Source: Myxococcales bacterium
GTDB taxonomy: Bacteria; Myxococcota_A; UBA9042
Length of the DNA: 49,578 bases
Assembly: GCA_009692465.1 (NCBI GenBank)
Contig: SHZD01000015.1
Span: 1 to 49,578, forward strand
Reading direction: 5' to 3'
The position numbers were made by a program, and so were the translations under genes. The notes under the pieces are model-generated. The model was given only the letters and a program-made list of their open reading frames with translations, was not told the origin of the DNA and did no database searches. This document shows positions 7,937-16,838 of the stretch, in pieces; within the stretch, counting starts at the first letter, position 1, and each line of letters begins with the position of its first letter.

Positions 7937-9844
7937 TCAAACCGACGGCGTCATCTTGGGCGGCGCAGCCATTTGGCTGCGACTCGCGCGGCGACCGGAG
8001 TCGCCAAACCCATCGGACAACGGCCGCACCGGCAGGCGCACTTCAAACCGCGCACCACCCAAACTGCTGCTGTGCATCGCCTGCACTGTCCCGCGGTGGG
8101 CTTGCACGTTGCGTTCGACCAGCGCCAGCCCCATCCCCGTGCCTTCGCCTTTGGTGGTAAAGAATGGCTCAAACACTCGGCCCAATTGCACGTCGTCAAT
8201 CCCGGGCCCTGAGTCTTCCACCCACATCAGCCACATTTCACCGTCGCGCCGCACCCCCACTTCGATCTTGCGCTGATCTCCTTCCAGGACGGCTTGGCAG
8301 GAATTAAGCAAAAGATTCCATACACTTTGCCGCAGAAGCACCGCGTCTGCCACCAGCGGGGCGGACGGCTGCCCAAACTCCTCGCGCTCCAATTCGGCGC
8401 CTGCTTGCTGCCATGCAATCTCAGTTCCCGCCGAAACGACGCGTGGATCGTTGCGACACGCCTGCATGGTTTCATTTATAATTTCATATAGATCGCACGA
8501 CCCGCTCTGCAGTGGGCGCGGTCGCGCAAAGTCCAAGAACTCACCAATCCAGATGTTCAGCTGCGATGTCTCGCGCTGCACGATCTGCATGAGCTTGCGA
8601 TCGGACGCACCAACCCCGTCCATCGACTCCAGCAGCTGCACTGCGCCAAAAATCGAAGCCAGCGGATTGCGGATCTCGTGCGCCACCGCCGCCGCCATAC
8701 TGCCGATCACAGCCAGCCGTTCTCGCGACTGGTGGGCCGCCTCGCGCTGGCGGACCTCTGTCAGATCGCGAAAAACCACGACTCGGCCCCATTGGCCGCC
8801 CTGATCGCGCAAGGCCGCCACTCGGCAGGCCAAAACCTGCGCAGTGCCGTCGGTTCGGGTGCGCTGCACTTCCTGGGTCTGCTGCGGGTCGCCGACAAAA
8901 CTGGCCTGCGAGCGCGTGATTTCCCATTCGCCAGGCGGGTCGAGCAGGGCATCGGCGAGTTCGGGCAGCACTTGCATCAAACCCCTGCCGACCACCTCCG
9001 TCAGGGTCGCGCACAAGATAGCCAGCGCTGCCGGGTTGGCCGAAGTGACTGTCCCTGAAGGACCCAAGGTCAGCAGGCCATCGGGCAGGCTCGAGACCAC
9101 GTCATCGTAGCGCACGCGCAACGTCGCCAATTCGCGGCGTTGTTGCAGAGTTCGCCGCCGAGCATTGTCCAGTTCCACGACCAAATGCGACGACAAGAAG
9201 GCGGTGGCATAGGCGGCTGCGCCCTGCACCAGCAAATCCGTCAACGCTTCAAAGCCGGTCAGCGGCGTGCGCGGAGGCAGGGCTGACAGAAAGGCCACCC
9301 GCCACGGCGGCAGATCAAAATAGCCCATCTCTTGGCAGCCCATGGCGACAATGCCTACTGTAACCAGAGTCGCCGCGGTGACTGCGCCACTGCGCGCCAA
9401 GACCACCGAGGAATTGAGTACCGCCAGCGGCATCGCAAACTGAAACACACTCTGCAGGCCATCGGTCATGTAGACCAACGCCAGCGCAATCAGGGCGTCA
9501 ATCGCCACTGAGGCGTAGGCAATCTTAGGGACCACCGCACTATTGGTCCGAAACAGGTGGGCGGCCAGCAAGGCTAGAAACGACAGAACATAGGCCGCCG
9601 CCGCCCATTGGTACAAAAGTGTTTCAGGCACTTGGGCGGCGCGATGGGGCCCAATGCCCAAATCCAACGCGACGCCAAACAGCAGCACCGCCGTGATCAG
9701 GGCCACTCGCGCTAGCGTAGTCCACTTGATGCGCTCAACCGCCGAATCCTCGGCCGGCTGCGGCGCGTGGGTTTCGACGTCAAACGCCCCAGTGACCCAC
9801 CAAGGCGGTGGATTTGGCCGGGCATCATTCATGGTGGCTGACAC
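7937..9844 (-). CDS. PilS-like membrane sensor histidine kinase with PAS domain
   Basis: 635 aa; the GTG at 9844 and an ATG four codons later are both possible starts. Residues about 45-215 hold some six hydrophobic segments, followed by a short coiled stretch, a PAS domain (about 245-360), HisKA with AVAHEIRNPLAS (phospho-acceptor His near 389) and a HATPase domain with N-box (LLLNSCQAV), G1 (EDSGPGID) and G2 (GEGTGMGLAL). The architecture and the position directly downstream of pilB and pilC (62 bp after pilC) fit PilS, which with the sigma-54 activator PilR controls pilin expression. No pilR follows; the next gene is moaA on the opposite strand. NtrB/AtoS-type kinases share the core, so the pilus role rests on context. 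Confidence 0.85.
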   Translation of the reverse strand: MSATMNDARPNPPPWWVTGAFDVETHAPQPAEDSAVERIKWTTLARVALITAVLLFGVALDLGIGPHRAAQVPETLLYQWAAAAYVLSFLALLAAHLFRTNSAVVPKIAYASVAIDALIALALVYMTDGLQSVFQFAMPLAVLNSSVVLARSGAVTAATLVTVGIVAMGCQEMGYFDLPPWRVAFLSALPPRTPLTGFEALTDLLVQGAAAYATAFLSSHLVVELDNARRRTLQQRRELATLRVRYDDVVSSLPDGLLTLGPSGTVTSANPAALAILCATLTEVVGRGLMQVLPELADALLDPPGEWEITRSQASFVGDPQQTQEVQRTRTDGTAQVLACRVAALRDQGGQWGRVVVFRDLTEVRQREAAHQSRERLAVIGSMAAAVAHEIRNPLASIFGAVQLLESMDGVGASDRKLMQIVQRETSQLNIWIGEFLDFARPRPLQSGSCDLYEIINETMQACRNDPRVVSAGTEIAWQQAGAELEREEFGQPSAPLVADAVLLRQSVWNLLLNSCQAVLEGDQRKIEVGVRRDGEMWLMWVEDSGPGIDDVQLGRVFEPFFTTKGEGTGMGLALVERNVQAHRGTVQAMHSSSLGGARFEVRLPVRPLSDGFGDSGRRASRSQMAAPPKMTPSV

Positions 9845-9906
9845 CTCGACCTGCGGCGTCGCACGCTTTAGCTGTGGTTATGCTTGAGGAAATGGCGCGG
9901 ACGGGC

Positions 9907-11118
9907 CTACTTGATCGTCTCGCCCATGGTGAAGATCGGCATGTACATGGCCATCATCACGGTGCCGATGACGCCACCTAGGACCACCATGATAATCGGT
10001 TCCATCATTGCGGTCATGCCGTCGATGGCCTCATCGACTTCGGCGTCGTAAAAGTCGGCGATCTTACCCAACATCACGTCCATGGCGCCGGTGGCTTCAC
10101 CCACTGCGATCATTTGCACCACCATCACCGGAAACACATGGGTCTCCATCAACGGCGCAGTGACATTGCGACCTTCCAAAATCTTGGCCCGCGTGTAGTC
10201 AATGGCGCGCTCGACCACCAGATTGCCGGACGTTTTGCCCACGATTTGCAACGCTTCAATGATCGGCACACCGGCGGACACCAATGTGCCCAACGTACGG
10301 GTAAATTTGGCCACCGACGACTTGCGCACCACCTCGCCGACCACCGGACCGTGGTACAGCATCCAATCGCGAAAATACGGGCCTTGCCGCGTCTTCATCG
10401 CCACTTTGTACAGCGCGACCATCCCGACCATCCCGGCCATCAAAAACGGCGCCTTGGCGGTAAAACCATCGGAAATGCCGACGACGAACTCCGTAATGGC
10501 CGGCAGTTCGGCGCGGCCCATCGACCGAAAGGTCGCCGCAAAACTGGGCACCACTTTCCACAGCAGACCCGCCGTGATGCTCATGGCGACCACCAGAACC
10601 GTCACTGGGTACTTCATGGCGCCTTTGACTTTGGCCTTCATTGCCGCGGCTTTTTCGATGTACTCGGCCAGCCGGTTCATAATGGTGTCCAAAATGCCGC
10701 CCATCTCGCCGGCTTGGACCAAGTTGACGTACAATTCCTCGAAAACTCTTGGGTATTTCTTCAGGGCGTCCGAAAACGACGAGCCCGATTCCACGCTCGA
10801 CTTGACGCCCAAAATGGTCTTTTTCAGCGTCGGATTGGGCTCAGAGTTGCCAATCAAATCGAGCGCTTGCACCAGTGGTAGACCGGCATCGATCATCGTC
10901 GCCATCTGGCGGGTGAAAATGACCATGCTCTTGATCGGCACCGTGTCGGTAAAACCCGGGATGACGATCTCGAATTCCTTCTGCTTTTTCTTGATCTTGA
11001 GGATCGAGACGCCCATTTGGCGCAATTTCAGGGTCGCGGCGCCCTTGGTATCGCCATCGACCTCACCACGGCGAAAATCGCCTTCAATGGTGGTGCCTTC
11101 GTATTGCCATTGGGCCAT
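9907..11118 (-). CDS. pilC: Type IV pilus inner-membrane platform protein PilC
   Basis: 403 aa, ATG with GGAGG 6 bases upstream. The N-terminus (QYEGTTIEGDFRRGEV) is typical of the PilC/GspF platform. Two T2SSF repeats follow (about residues 65-190 and 270-395), with FTRQMATMIDAGLPLVQALD in the first and FTRTLGTLVSAGVPIIEAL in the second, and three transmembrane segments (about 168-190, 215-235 and near the C-terminus). PilC couples the PilB ATPase to pilin polymerisation in the inner membrane. It lies downstream of pilB on the same strand, separated by 267 bp holding a 20-bp minisatellite, and upstream of the PilS-like kinase. Confidence 0.95.
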   Translation of the reverse strand: MAQWQYEGTTIEGDFRRGEVDGDTKGAATLKLRQMGVSILKIKKKQKEFEIVIPGFTDTVPIKSMVIFTRQMATMIDAGLPLVQALDLIGNSEPNPTLKKTILGVKSSVESGSSFSDALKKYPRVFEELYVNLVQAGEMGGILDTIMNRLAEYIEKAAAMKAKVKGAMKYPVTVLVVAMSITAGLLWKVVPSFAATFRSMGRAELPAITEFVVGISDGFTAKAPFLMAGMVGMVALYKVAMKTRQGPYFRDWMLYHGPVVGEVVRKSSVAKFTRTLGTLVSAGVPIIEALQIVGKTSGNLVVERAIDYTRAKILEGRNVTAPLMETHVFPVMVVQMIAVGEATGAMDVMLGKIADFYDAEVDEAIDGMTAMMEPIIMVVLGGVIGTVMMAMYMPIFTMGETIK

Positions 11119-11251
11119 TGCAATCCTCCGCTCGGTGGCCTAAGCCGCCCCACGATGCCAGTGTAACAGTGTAACAGGCTCAAGTCGTGCGCCGCCAAAA
11201 AACGCGACAGGTCTACGAAAACGCGCTGGCTTAAGGCGCTGAGCACCGGCC

Positions 11252-11340
11252 ATCGAGTCCATTCCGGCCCGATCGAGTCCATTCCGGCCCGATCGAGTCC
11301 ATTCCGGCCCGATCGAGTCCATTCCGGCCCGATCAAGTCA
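11252..11340. repeat. 20-bp tandem repeat between pilB and pilC
   Basis: About 4.4 copies of ATCGAGTCCATTCCGGCCCG, nearly perfect, in the 267-bp gap between pilB and pilC. A direct repeat GTGTAACA x2 sits nearby at about 11158-11175. The ORF-track entries through the array (11028-11351, 11140-11322) are repeat artefacts. Confidence 0.95.
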
Positions 11341-11385
11341 ATCGGCGCCAAGTTTGGGGGCGAGCTGGAGTGCCCCGGCTGGTCC

Positions 11386-13131
11386 TTAGTCCGACCGAGT
11401 CACGCGCTGCACTTCTTCCATCGTCGTCGCGCCTTGCGCCAGTTTCTTCAGCGCCGACATGCGCAAAGTCTGAAGGCCATCTTGGACTGCCACTTTCTTG
11501 AGCTCACCGGCCGAGCTGCCCTGCAACACCGCGTCGCGCAAGCCATCCGAGATCGGCATGATCTCGTAAATGGCCACGCGGCCCTTGTACCCCGAGTCGC
11601 CGCAGGTCTTGCAACCCTTGCCTTTCATGAACTTGGCGCTGTCGTAGTCCGCTTCGCTCATTCCAGCTTCCATGCACAGCTCGCGCTCGATTTGCGTCGG
11701 TTCTTTGCACTCGCCACATACGCGGCGCACCAGGCGCTGGGCGGCAATCAGATTCAGCGCCGCCGTGACCATGAACGGTTCCACACCCATGTTCAGCAGC
11801 CGGTTGATGGTCGACGGCGCATCGTTGGTGTGCAGCGTCGACAGCACCATGTGGCCGGTGAGCGCGGCCTTGATCGCGATTTCAGCCGTTTCAAAGTCGC
11901 GGATCTCGCCGACCATGAGCACGTCCGGATCCTGCCGCAAGAACGAGCGCAACACCGCCGCAAAGTTCAGGCCGATGGCGTCGTTCATTTGCACCTGATT
12001 GATGCCTTCCAGATTGAACTCGACCGGATCCTCAGCCGTACTGACGTTTTCAGTGACTTTGTTGAGTTCCGTCAGCGCCGAATACAGCGTCGTGGTCTTG
12101 CCCGAACCCGTCGGCCCCGTCACCACAACCATGCCAAATGGTTGGTGAATGGCGTGTTTGAACTTGAGCAACTCGTCGGCATCAAACCCGAGCTTGGTCA
12201 TGTCGGTCTGCAGGTTCGCCTTGTCCAACAACCGCATGACGACTTTTTCGCCAAACAGACACGGCAGCACCGACACCCGAAAGTCGCATTCCTTGCCGTC
12301 GGCCAACTTGAGCTTAATTCGACCGTCTTGCGGCAAACGCCGTTCGGCGATATCGAGCTGGGACATAATCTTTATACGCGACACGATGGCGTTGCGCAGC
12401 TTGAGCGGCGGCCGCATGATTTCGTGCAACACGCCGTCCACCCGATAGCGGACCCGAAAACTGCGCTCGTACGACTCGATGTGAATGTCCGACGCCCGCC
12501 GCTTGATCGCATCGATCAGGATCAAGTTGACCAAGCGCACCACCGGCGCTTCTTCGGACGCTGAGCGCAACTCGTTGGCGTCGACGTCGCTTTCCTCGGT
12601 CATGACTTCGAGGGTTTGGTCAATTTCTTCAAAGATTTGGAGCTGATCGACCGTGCCGTAGAGCTTTTGACGGACCTTGGCGATGTCCTCCTCAGGCGCC
12701 ACCACCATTTCGACGTTCAAGCCGGTCTTGAACTTGAGATCGTCCAGCGCGTGGTAATTGCCCGGATCGGCAATGGCGATGACCAACGTCGAGCCGTGGA
12801 TCGCGATCGGCAACAACTGATGACGTTCACACAATTCGCGCGGCACCAGTTTGGTCACGTCGCCCGAAATGTCCACCGCGCTCAAGTCGATCGACGGCAC
12901 CTGAAACTGGCGCGACAAAAAGTCGACCAAGTGGGCCTTGTCGACGTAGCCCAGCGCTTGTAGCGCCGACCCGAGGTGGCGACCGGTCTTGGCGGCCTCG
13001 GCAGCGGCGTTTTTCAGCTGCTCGACCGACACCATTTTCTCGCGCAGCAGCATTTCGCCCATGCCCTTGACGACGGCGGGCAGGTTTTGCGAAGCCTGAC
13101 GGGCGGAACGGAGTTGCGGGTCTTCGGCCAT
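11386..13131 (-). CDS. pilB: Type IV pilus assembly ATPase PilB
   Basis: 581 aa from ATG 13131, chosen over the track start at 13203 because AGGA precedes it (AAGGACACCCCATGG) and homologues start here. An N-terminal MshEN/T2SSE_N domain (about residues 35-130) binds cyclic nucleotides in some relatives. The ATPase core has Walker A GPTGSGKTTTLYSAL (339-346 region), an Asp box, Walker B DVLMVGEIRD, a His box HMVLSTLHTNDAPST and the tetracysteine zinc motif CGEC...CKTC of extension ATPases. It is cytoplasmic and powers pilus extension through PilC. No PilT retraction ATPase or pilin gene is in the window. Confidence 0.96.
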   Translation of the reverse strand: MAEDPQLRSARQASQNLPAVVKGMGEMLLREKMVSVEQLKNAAAEAAKTGRHLGSALQALGYVDKAHLVDFLSRQFQVPSIDLSAVDISGDVTKLVPRELCERHQLLPIAIHGSTLVIAIADPGNYHALDDLKFKTGLNVEMVVAPEEDIAKVRQKLYGTVDQLQIFEEIDQTLEVMTEESDVDANELRSASEEAPVVRLVNLILIDAIKRRASDIHIESYERSFRVRYRVDGVLHEIMRPPLKLRNAIVSRIKIMSQLDIAERRLPQDGRIKLKLADGKECDFRVSVLPCLFGEKVVMRLLDKANLQTDMTKLGFDADELLKFKHAIHQPFGMVVVTGPTGSGKTTTLYSALTELNKVTENVSTAEDPVEFNLEGINQVQMNDAIGLNFAAVLRSFLRQDPDVLMVGEIRDFETAEIAIKAALTGHMVLSTLHTNDAPSTINRLLNMGVEPFMVTAALNLIAAQRLVRRVCGECKEPTQIERELCMEAGMSEADYDSAKFMKGKGCKTCGDSGYKGRVAIYEIMPISDGLRDAVLQGSSAGELKKVAVQDGLQTLRMSALKKLAQGATTMEEVQRVTRSD

Positions 13132-13299
13132 GGGGTGTCCTTGGGTTGCGATAAAGTCTTGAAGTTTCAGCTGGTTGGCGGGCTTGAGCCAGCGAAACCG
13201 CAACGACAGTCGGATGTGGGAAGACTGGGTGCCGCGCCGACTTCAGGCGGGCCGCAACCGTAACAGAAGCACAAAAAGAGTCCAGCCTGCCGCCATGCT

Positions 13300-13505
13300 G
13301 CGATCCCCCGCTTTGGGCGCATCTGTGTGTCGCTGCGGCGCTTTCCTTCTAGACAGTTCGCAGGACTGTCTCATTGGCCTACGCAAGTGCGCCTCAGTCG
13401 GCAAGCCCCTAGCTCCTTGTCGAGCGATAGCGAGCGACAGCGAGCGACAGGGCACTGGCATCCCAAATCGGGGGTCGCGGGGAATTGCGGTGGTGAATTT
13501 GGGTG
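13300..13505 (-). repeat. Dispersed repeat family B, copy B1
   Basis: Minus orientation. Ends match the other copies: CGATCCCCCGCTTTGGGCGC on one side and CCCAAATCGGGGGTCGCGGG...GAATTTGGG on the other. The middle is its own sequence, including an AGACAGT/ACTGTCT hairpin and a GAGCGAYAGC direct repeat. Confidence 0.8.
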
Positions 13506-13531
13506 TGACCAGGCCGTCGCCCAGCCGCAAC

Positions 13532-13567
13532 CTAGGAGCGTGTCGGAGTATTCCGACTCGCTCCTAG
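13532..13567. repeat. 36-nt palindrome, CTAGGAGCG...CGCTCCTAG
   Basis: The arms pair at about 14 of 16 positions (CTAGGAGCGTGTCGGA against TTCCGACTCGCTCCTAG). The arm sequence is close to the terminal inverted repeat of the element at 13665-13749, suggesting a collapsed or solo relative. Confidence 0.8.
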
Positions 13568-13664
13568 CGCCGTCTGGCTAGACGGCGGCAACTGTCCGAA
13601 ACTGCACGGATTCACTTCGGGCAGTTCTCGGGCAGTTCTCGGACAGTTGAGAATAGTTGACTGG

Positions 13665-13749
13665 CTAGGAGCCTGCCGGATCGTAATAGATTCATTGTGT
13701 ATAACCTGATAGACATTTAATAACCGATTGATTTCCGACAGGCTCCTAG
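13665..13749. mobile_element. 85-bp MITE-like element with 16-bp inverted repeats
   Basis: CTAGGAGCCTGCCGGA (13665-13680) is repeated inverted as TCCGACAGGCTCCTAG (13734-13749) with one mismatch. The AT-rich interior has no ORF. It abuts the 3' end of the lectin gene and could also act as a terminator. No transposase with such ends is in the window. Confidence 0.55.
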
Positions 13750-13753
13750 GCCG

Positions 13754-15790
13754 TTAGCGCACGAAAACCCACGCCAGCGCCGCGGTCTTGGCATCGCCCC
13801 AATCGGGGCCCCAGCAGGCCAAGTTGCCCACGGTTGGCACCTCAGTGGCGCCACAGATCGTGGCCGTGGCCCCGACGCCAATCCATGAATCGACGCTGCC
13901 GCAGTCCTTTTCGTTGTTGCCAAAGATGCCGATTCGCGCTTTGACGCCGTTGGCTGCGGCGGTGTTGAAACCCTGCAGCAGGCAATGCGCTTGCAGTGAG
14001 CCAGTGGGCAGCAGGCTCTCCCACACCAACACCGGCAATTGGGTCTTGGTTGTCGCGGCAGTGAGCAGCGCGCGCAAACTGGCGGCCTGAACCGCAAACT
14101 CGATAGCGCGAACCGTGCCGCTGACCACCATCGCCACCCGCACATTTTTGACGGCAATTGTGCTGTAGCCGCCTAATCGTGCGGTAGAATTGTCAGGGAA
14201 AACACTCGCGCCGGCCGTCGGGGTCGCCTCGGTCCACAGCGGACTGGCATAAGCGCCGTCGGCCTTACTGCCGTCGACCTTGAGCACCAACGTCCAGCCG
14301 TTTTCGCAATAGGCGGCAAACGGCGCGTTTGGACCCAGCGCGCCATCGGGGTCGAGCAAGTGGACGCCTTTGTCCGTGATCGCGGTGCAACTTGTGGCAA
14401 TTGTACTCAGATCGACTGGCTTGGTCCATTGACAATAGCCGCTGCCGCACACGCCAGTGCCGCCACAGGCGCCGCCCTCTTGGACCGCCGTATGCCCGCA
14501 GCCTAAATTGACCGCGCAACCGTCCAGCGTGCACGGGTTGGCGTCGTCGCAGCTGACGGTAGGGGTGGGCGCGGCTGCGAACTGGCAACTGCCGTTGGCG
14601 CATGTGTTTTGCGCCGTACACAGATTGCCGTCGTCGCACAGACTTTGCAGCGGGCGCACGCACACCGCGCAGCTGAGCTTGGCACCTTCGGGCAGGTCGT
14701 TCCAGCCGCCGTCGGGCACCATCTCGACCGCGTCCTCGTTGCCATAGTCGTTGGGCTCGCCGCCATTCCAGTTGCCAAAGGCGCTGCCTAGGCCGTTGGC
14801 CCACACGAATTTGCCCTCTTGCGCGCGATCGTTCAGGCCAATCCACGCCGACGCTTTGCCGCAGGCCGCGTCCGCCACCTTGCGACCCAGCGCGTTGTCG
14901 TCGGCGTTGCGCAAACCGGCCAATTCACCCCCCCATTTCTGGCAGTTCTTGCGGGCCTGAGCCCAGTTGCTGTCAGCTTTGAGCGCCCCAAAGCACCAAC
15001 CTTGGGCCTGCGCGCCATCGCAACTGGTAATCGGCGCTGGCAAGGGCAGAAATTCACAGCCGACCTTAGGGTCACAGCCGTCGTAGGTGCAGCTCTTGCC
15101 GTCGGTGCACGGCTTGCCTTTGCCCTGCACGCATTGGCCCAACAGGCAATACGAAGCTTCAACACAGTCGTTTGCGTCTGAGCACTTGGCCGTGCTGGCC
15201 GCAAATTGGCAGCCTTGGCCGACCACGCAACTGTCGGCGGTGCAGCCATTGCCATCGTCGCAGGTCGCCGGCTTGCCGTTTTGGCAGGCGCTGTTGCCAC
15301 AGGTGTCGCCCAGGGTGCACGGATTGCCATCTTCGCACCAGTGGTCCTGCGCACTGTGGCTGCAATCGCCAGCAAGGCTGCACCAGTCGGTTGTGCACAC
15401 GTTGGCGTCGTCGCAATTGACCGCCGTCGCCGGGCCGCAGATGGCGTCCTGGCAGGTCATGCCCCACGTGCACGGGTCACCGTCGTCGCAGTCGCTATCT
15501 TGCTCGCACGGACAGGTTTCGCCGCCTGGGCAGTCGCCGCGGCCCTTGATCGCAACTACCGGCCTGGCATCGGCGCTGGCGTCCACCGGCACCACCCATT
15601 CGTCGTCAGGGGCATCGGCCGCCACTTCCGCTGCGATATCGGGTGGTTGGCGCAGCGCGTCGGCAACTTCGGTCGGTGCATCGGTGCTGACGGCAGCGTC
15701 AGGCACCACCGCCGCGGTTGGGTCGGCACAACCACAAAGCGCGACCGCGATCAGCCCTGCAATTCGTGCCCACCCTGCTGTGCCGGCCAT
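13754..15790 (-). CDS. Secreted Cys-rich protein with C-type lectin domain and fibrinogen-like domain
   Basis: 678 aa from ATG 15790, which has AAGGG 4 bases upstream; the track start at 15871 is too early. Signal peptide MAGTAGWARIAGLIAVALCGC, possibly a lipoprotein with an imperfect lipobox. An Asp/Ala/Pro-rich linker precedes about six CDDGNPCT-type Cys modules. Next comes a C-type lectin-like domain: WCFGALKADSNWAQARKNCQ, WIGLNDRAQEGKFVWANG, WNGGEPNDYGNEDAVEM, GGWNDLP. The EPN and WND motifs are the calcium/mannose-type ligands of animal lectins. After two more Cys modules the C-terminus resembles fibrinogen-related domains (GVHLLDPDGA...YCENGWTLVLKVDG). Likely a surface glycan-binding protein; ligand and partners unknown. 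Confidence 0.88.
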   Translation of the reverse strand: MAGTAGWARIAGLIAVALCGCADPTAAVVPDAAVSTDAPTEVADALRQPPDIAAEVAADAPDDEWVVPVDASADARPVVAIKGRGDCPGGETCPCEQDSDCDDGDPCTWGMTCQDAICGPATAVNCDDANVCTTDWCSLAGDCSHSAQDHWCEDGNPCTLGDTCGNSACQNGKPATCDDGNGCTADSCVVGQGCQFAASTAKCSDANDCVEASYCLLGQCVQGKGKPCTDGKSCTYDGCDPKVGCEFLPLPAPITSCDGAQAQGWCFGALKADSNWAQARKNCQKWGGELAGLRNADDNALGRKVADAACGKASAWIGLNDRAQEGKFVWANGLGSAFGNWNGGEPNDYGNEDAVEMVPDGGWNDLPEGAKLSCAVCVRPLQSLCDDGNLCTAQNTCANGSCQFAAAPTPTVSCDDANPCTLDGCAVNLGCGHTAVQEGGACGGTGVCGSGYCQWTKPVDLSTIATSCTAITDKGVHLLDPDGALGPNAPFAAYCENGWTLVLKVDGSKADGAYASPLWTEATPTAGASVFPDNSTARLGGYSTIAVKNVRVAMVVSGTVRAIEFAVQAASLRALLTAATTKTQLPVLVWESLLPTGSLQAHCLLQGFNTAAANGVKARIGIFGNNEKDCGSVDSWIGVGATATICGATEVPTVGNLACWGPDWGDAKTAALAWVFVR

Positions 15791-15951
15791 CTGCCCTTCA
15801 GTTGCCCATCGCGGGCGCCGCATGGTCCCCATTTTCGCAGGCCTTTGCAATGCGCATTGTGCTGGAGGCACAGTCCTGTGGGCGCAAACTTGCCCGTCGG
15901 TAGCGCAATGGTACGCTGCGGTCGCCGTACTGTTGCGGCTTGGGGTTCAGT

Positions 15952-16611
15952 TTGAGAGTCACATTCGTGCGCCACGGCGCCAACTTGTGGACGGGCACCC
16001 CGCGCCTGCTGGCGCGCACCGACGTGCCGCTGTCGGAATTGGGGCACCAACAGGCCAAAGCGGTCGCCGAGCGCTTAGCCGACCGGCCGTTTGACGCCAT
16101 CTGGACCAGTCCTCTGCAACGCTGTAGCGCGACGGCGCAGGCCATTGCCGACCGCATTGGTCGGCAGCCGCTGGCCGATGCGCGCTTGATGGAATGCAAC
16201 CTAGGCAAGCTCGAAGGCCTGTCCTTTGCCGACCTACCGTCGGGGCCGGGGACTTTTCGCGATCGCTGGCAAAAGCGGCCCGGAACTACCCGTTTTGCCG
16301 GTGGCGAAACGATAGCCGAGTGTGCGGCTCGCGGCTGGAAGGTACTGGAAGAACTGTATGATCGCCACCCCGACGGCCACGTCATCGTGGTCTGCCACAT
16401 GTTTGCGATTGGCGGCATGCTGACGCGGGTGTTTGGACTCAAGCCGCACCATTTTCGCACATTTGCAATTGATGTCGCGAGCTTGACTACGGTCAATATG
16501 GCGAAAGGTGGTTTTCGGCTGTTGCAGCTCAACGACGTCAGCCATTTGGAGAGCCTGCCGCCGTCGCCGACCATGACGCCGTGGGCGTTGCCGGCCAAAC
16601 GCGTGGCGTAA
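15952..16611 (+). CDS. Histidine phosphatase family protein (phosphoglycerate mutase-like)
   Basis: About 219 aa from TTG 15952 (MRVTFVRHG); the track start, TTG 15940, adds four residues. Motifs: VRHG with the phospho-acceptor His, SPLQRCSATAQAIA with the phosphate-binding Arg, ECNLGKLEG with the acidic residue, and VVCHMFAIGG with the second catalytic His. The family dephosphorylates small molecules or proteins (cobalamin/alpha-ribazole phosphatases, phosphoglycerate mutases). The substrate cannot be told from sequence. Divergent from the lectin gene across about 160 bp; followed at once by repeat family C. Confidence 0.9.
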   Translation: MRVTFVRHGANLWTGTPRLLARTDVPLSELGHQQAKAVAERLADRPFDAIWTSPLQRCSATAQAIADRIGRQPLADARLMECNLGKLEGLSFADLPSGPGTFRDRWQKRPGTTRFAGGETIAECAARGWKVLEELYDRHPDGHVIVVCHMFAIGGMLTRVFGLKPHHFRTFAIDVASLTTVNMAKGGFRLLQLNDVSHLESLPPSPTMTPWALPAKRVA

Positions 16612-16776
16612 GGGCCCGTGCAAAATCAAGTCGATTTTGCACCTCGGCCCATTGCCTGTTTGGTGGGTCGCTAACTCGCGGCTTTTCAAGCCGCCTGCCC
16701 GCTCCGTTCCTCTCACGGCTCGACCGAGCAATTCTGGCACAGGCGCTAATTGCGGCGACAAGTGGCCGGGCCATGC
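16611..16776 (+). repeat. Dispersed repeat family C, copy C1
   Basis: Starts AGGGCCC, with a perfect 10-bp hairpin GTGCAAAATC/GATTTTGCAC (16618-16627 and 16633-16642), then GGCCCATTGC, TTTGGTGGGTCGCTAACTCG and a CGGCTTTTCAAGCCG stem. It ends near GGCCGGGCCA. Copy C2 lies at 34046. The core GGTGGGTCGCTAA is shared with family A. It occupies the leader region of valS. Confidence 0.8.
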
Positions 16777-16838
16777 TTGTGCGTGCTACGTTCCGCGCCG
16801 TTTTGCAGCCCCACCTGAGCGGCTGCGCGCGCCGAAAC

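Larger units (their letters stand above)
13132..13753. other. Repeat-dense intergenic region, no gene
   Basis: 622 bp without a credible gene. From left: about 170 bp upstream of pilB with no clear promoter, repeat B1 (13300-13505), a 36-nt palindrome (13532-13567), an 8-bp perfect hairpin CGCCGTCT/AGACGGCG (13568-13587), three 11-bp-spaced GGGCAGTTCTC-like repeats (about 13618-13650), and an 85-bp inverted-repeat element (13665-13749) ending 4 bp from the lectin gene's stop codon. Confidence 0.7.

Noticed and set aside
11434-12564. 376-aa plus-strand ORF inside pilB
   Set aside because: Antisense of a fully motif-supported ATPase; Arg/His-rich composition typical of shadow frames.
13132-13300. 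Sigma-54 promoter upstream of pilB
   Set aside because: A TGGACTCTTTTTGTGC-like stretch has GG and GC one base too far apart for the -24/-12 consensus.
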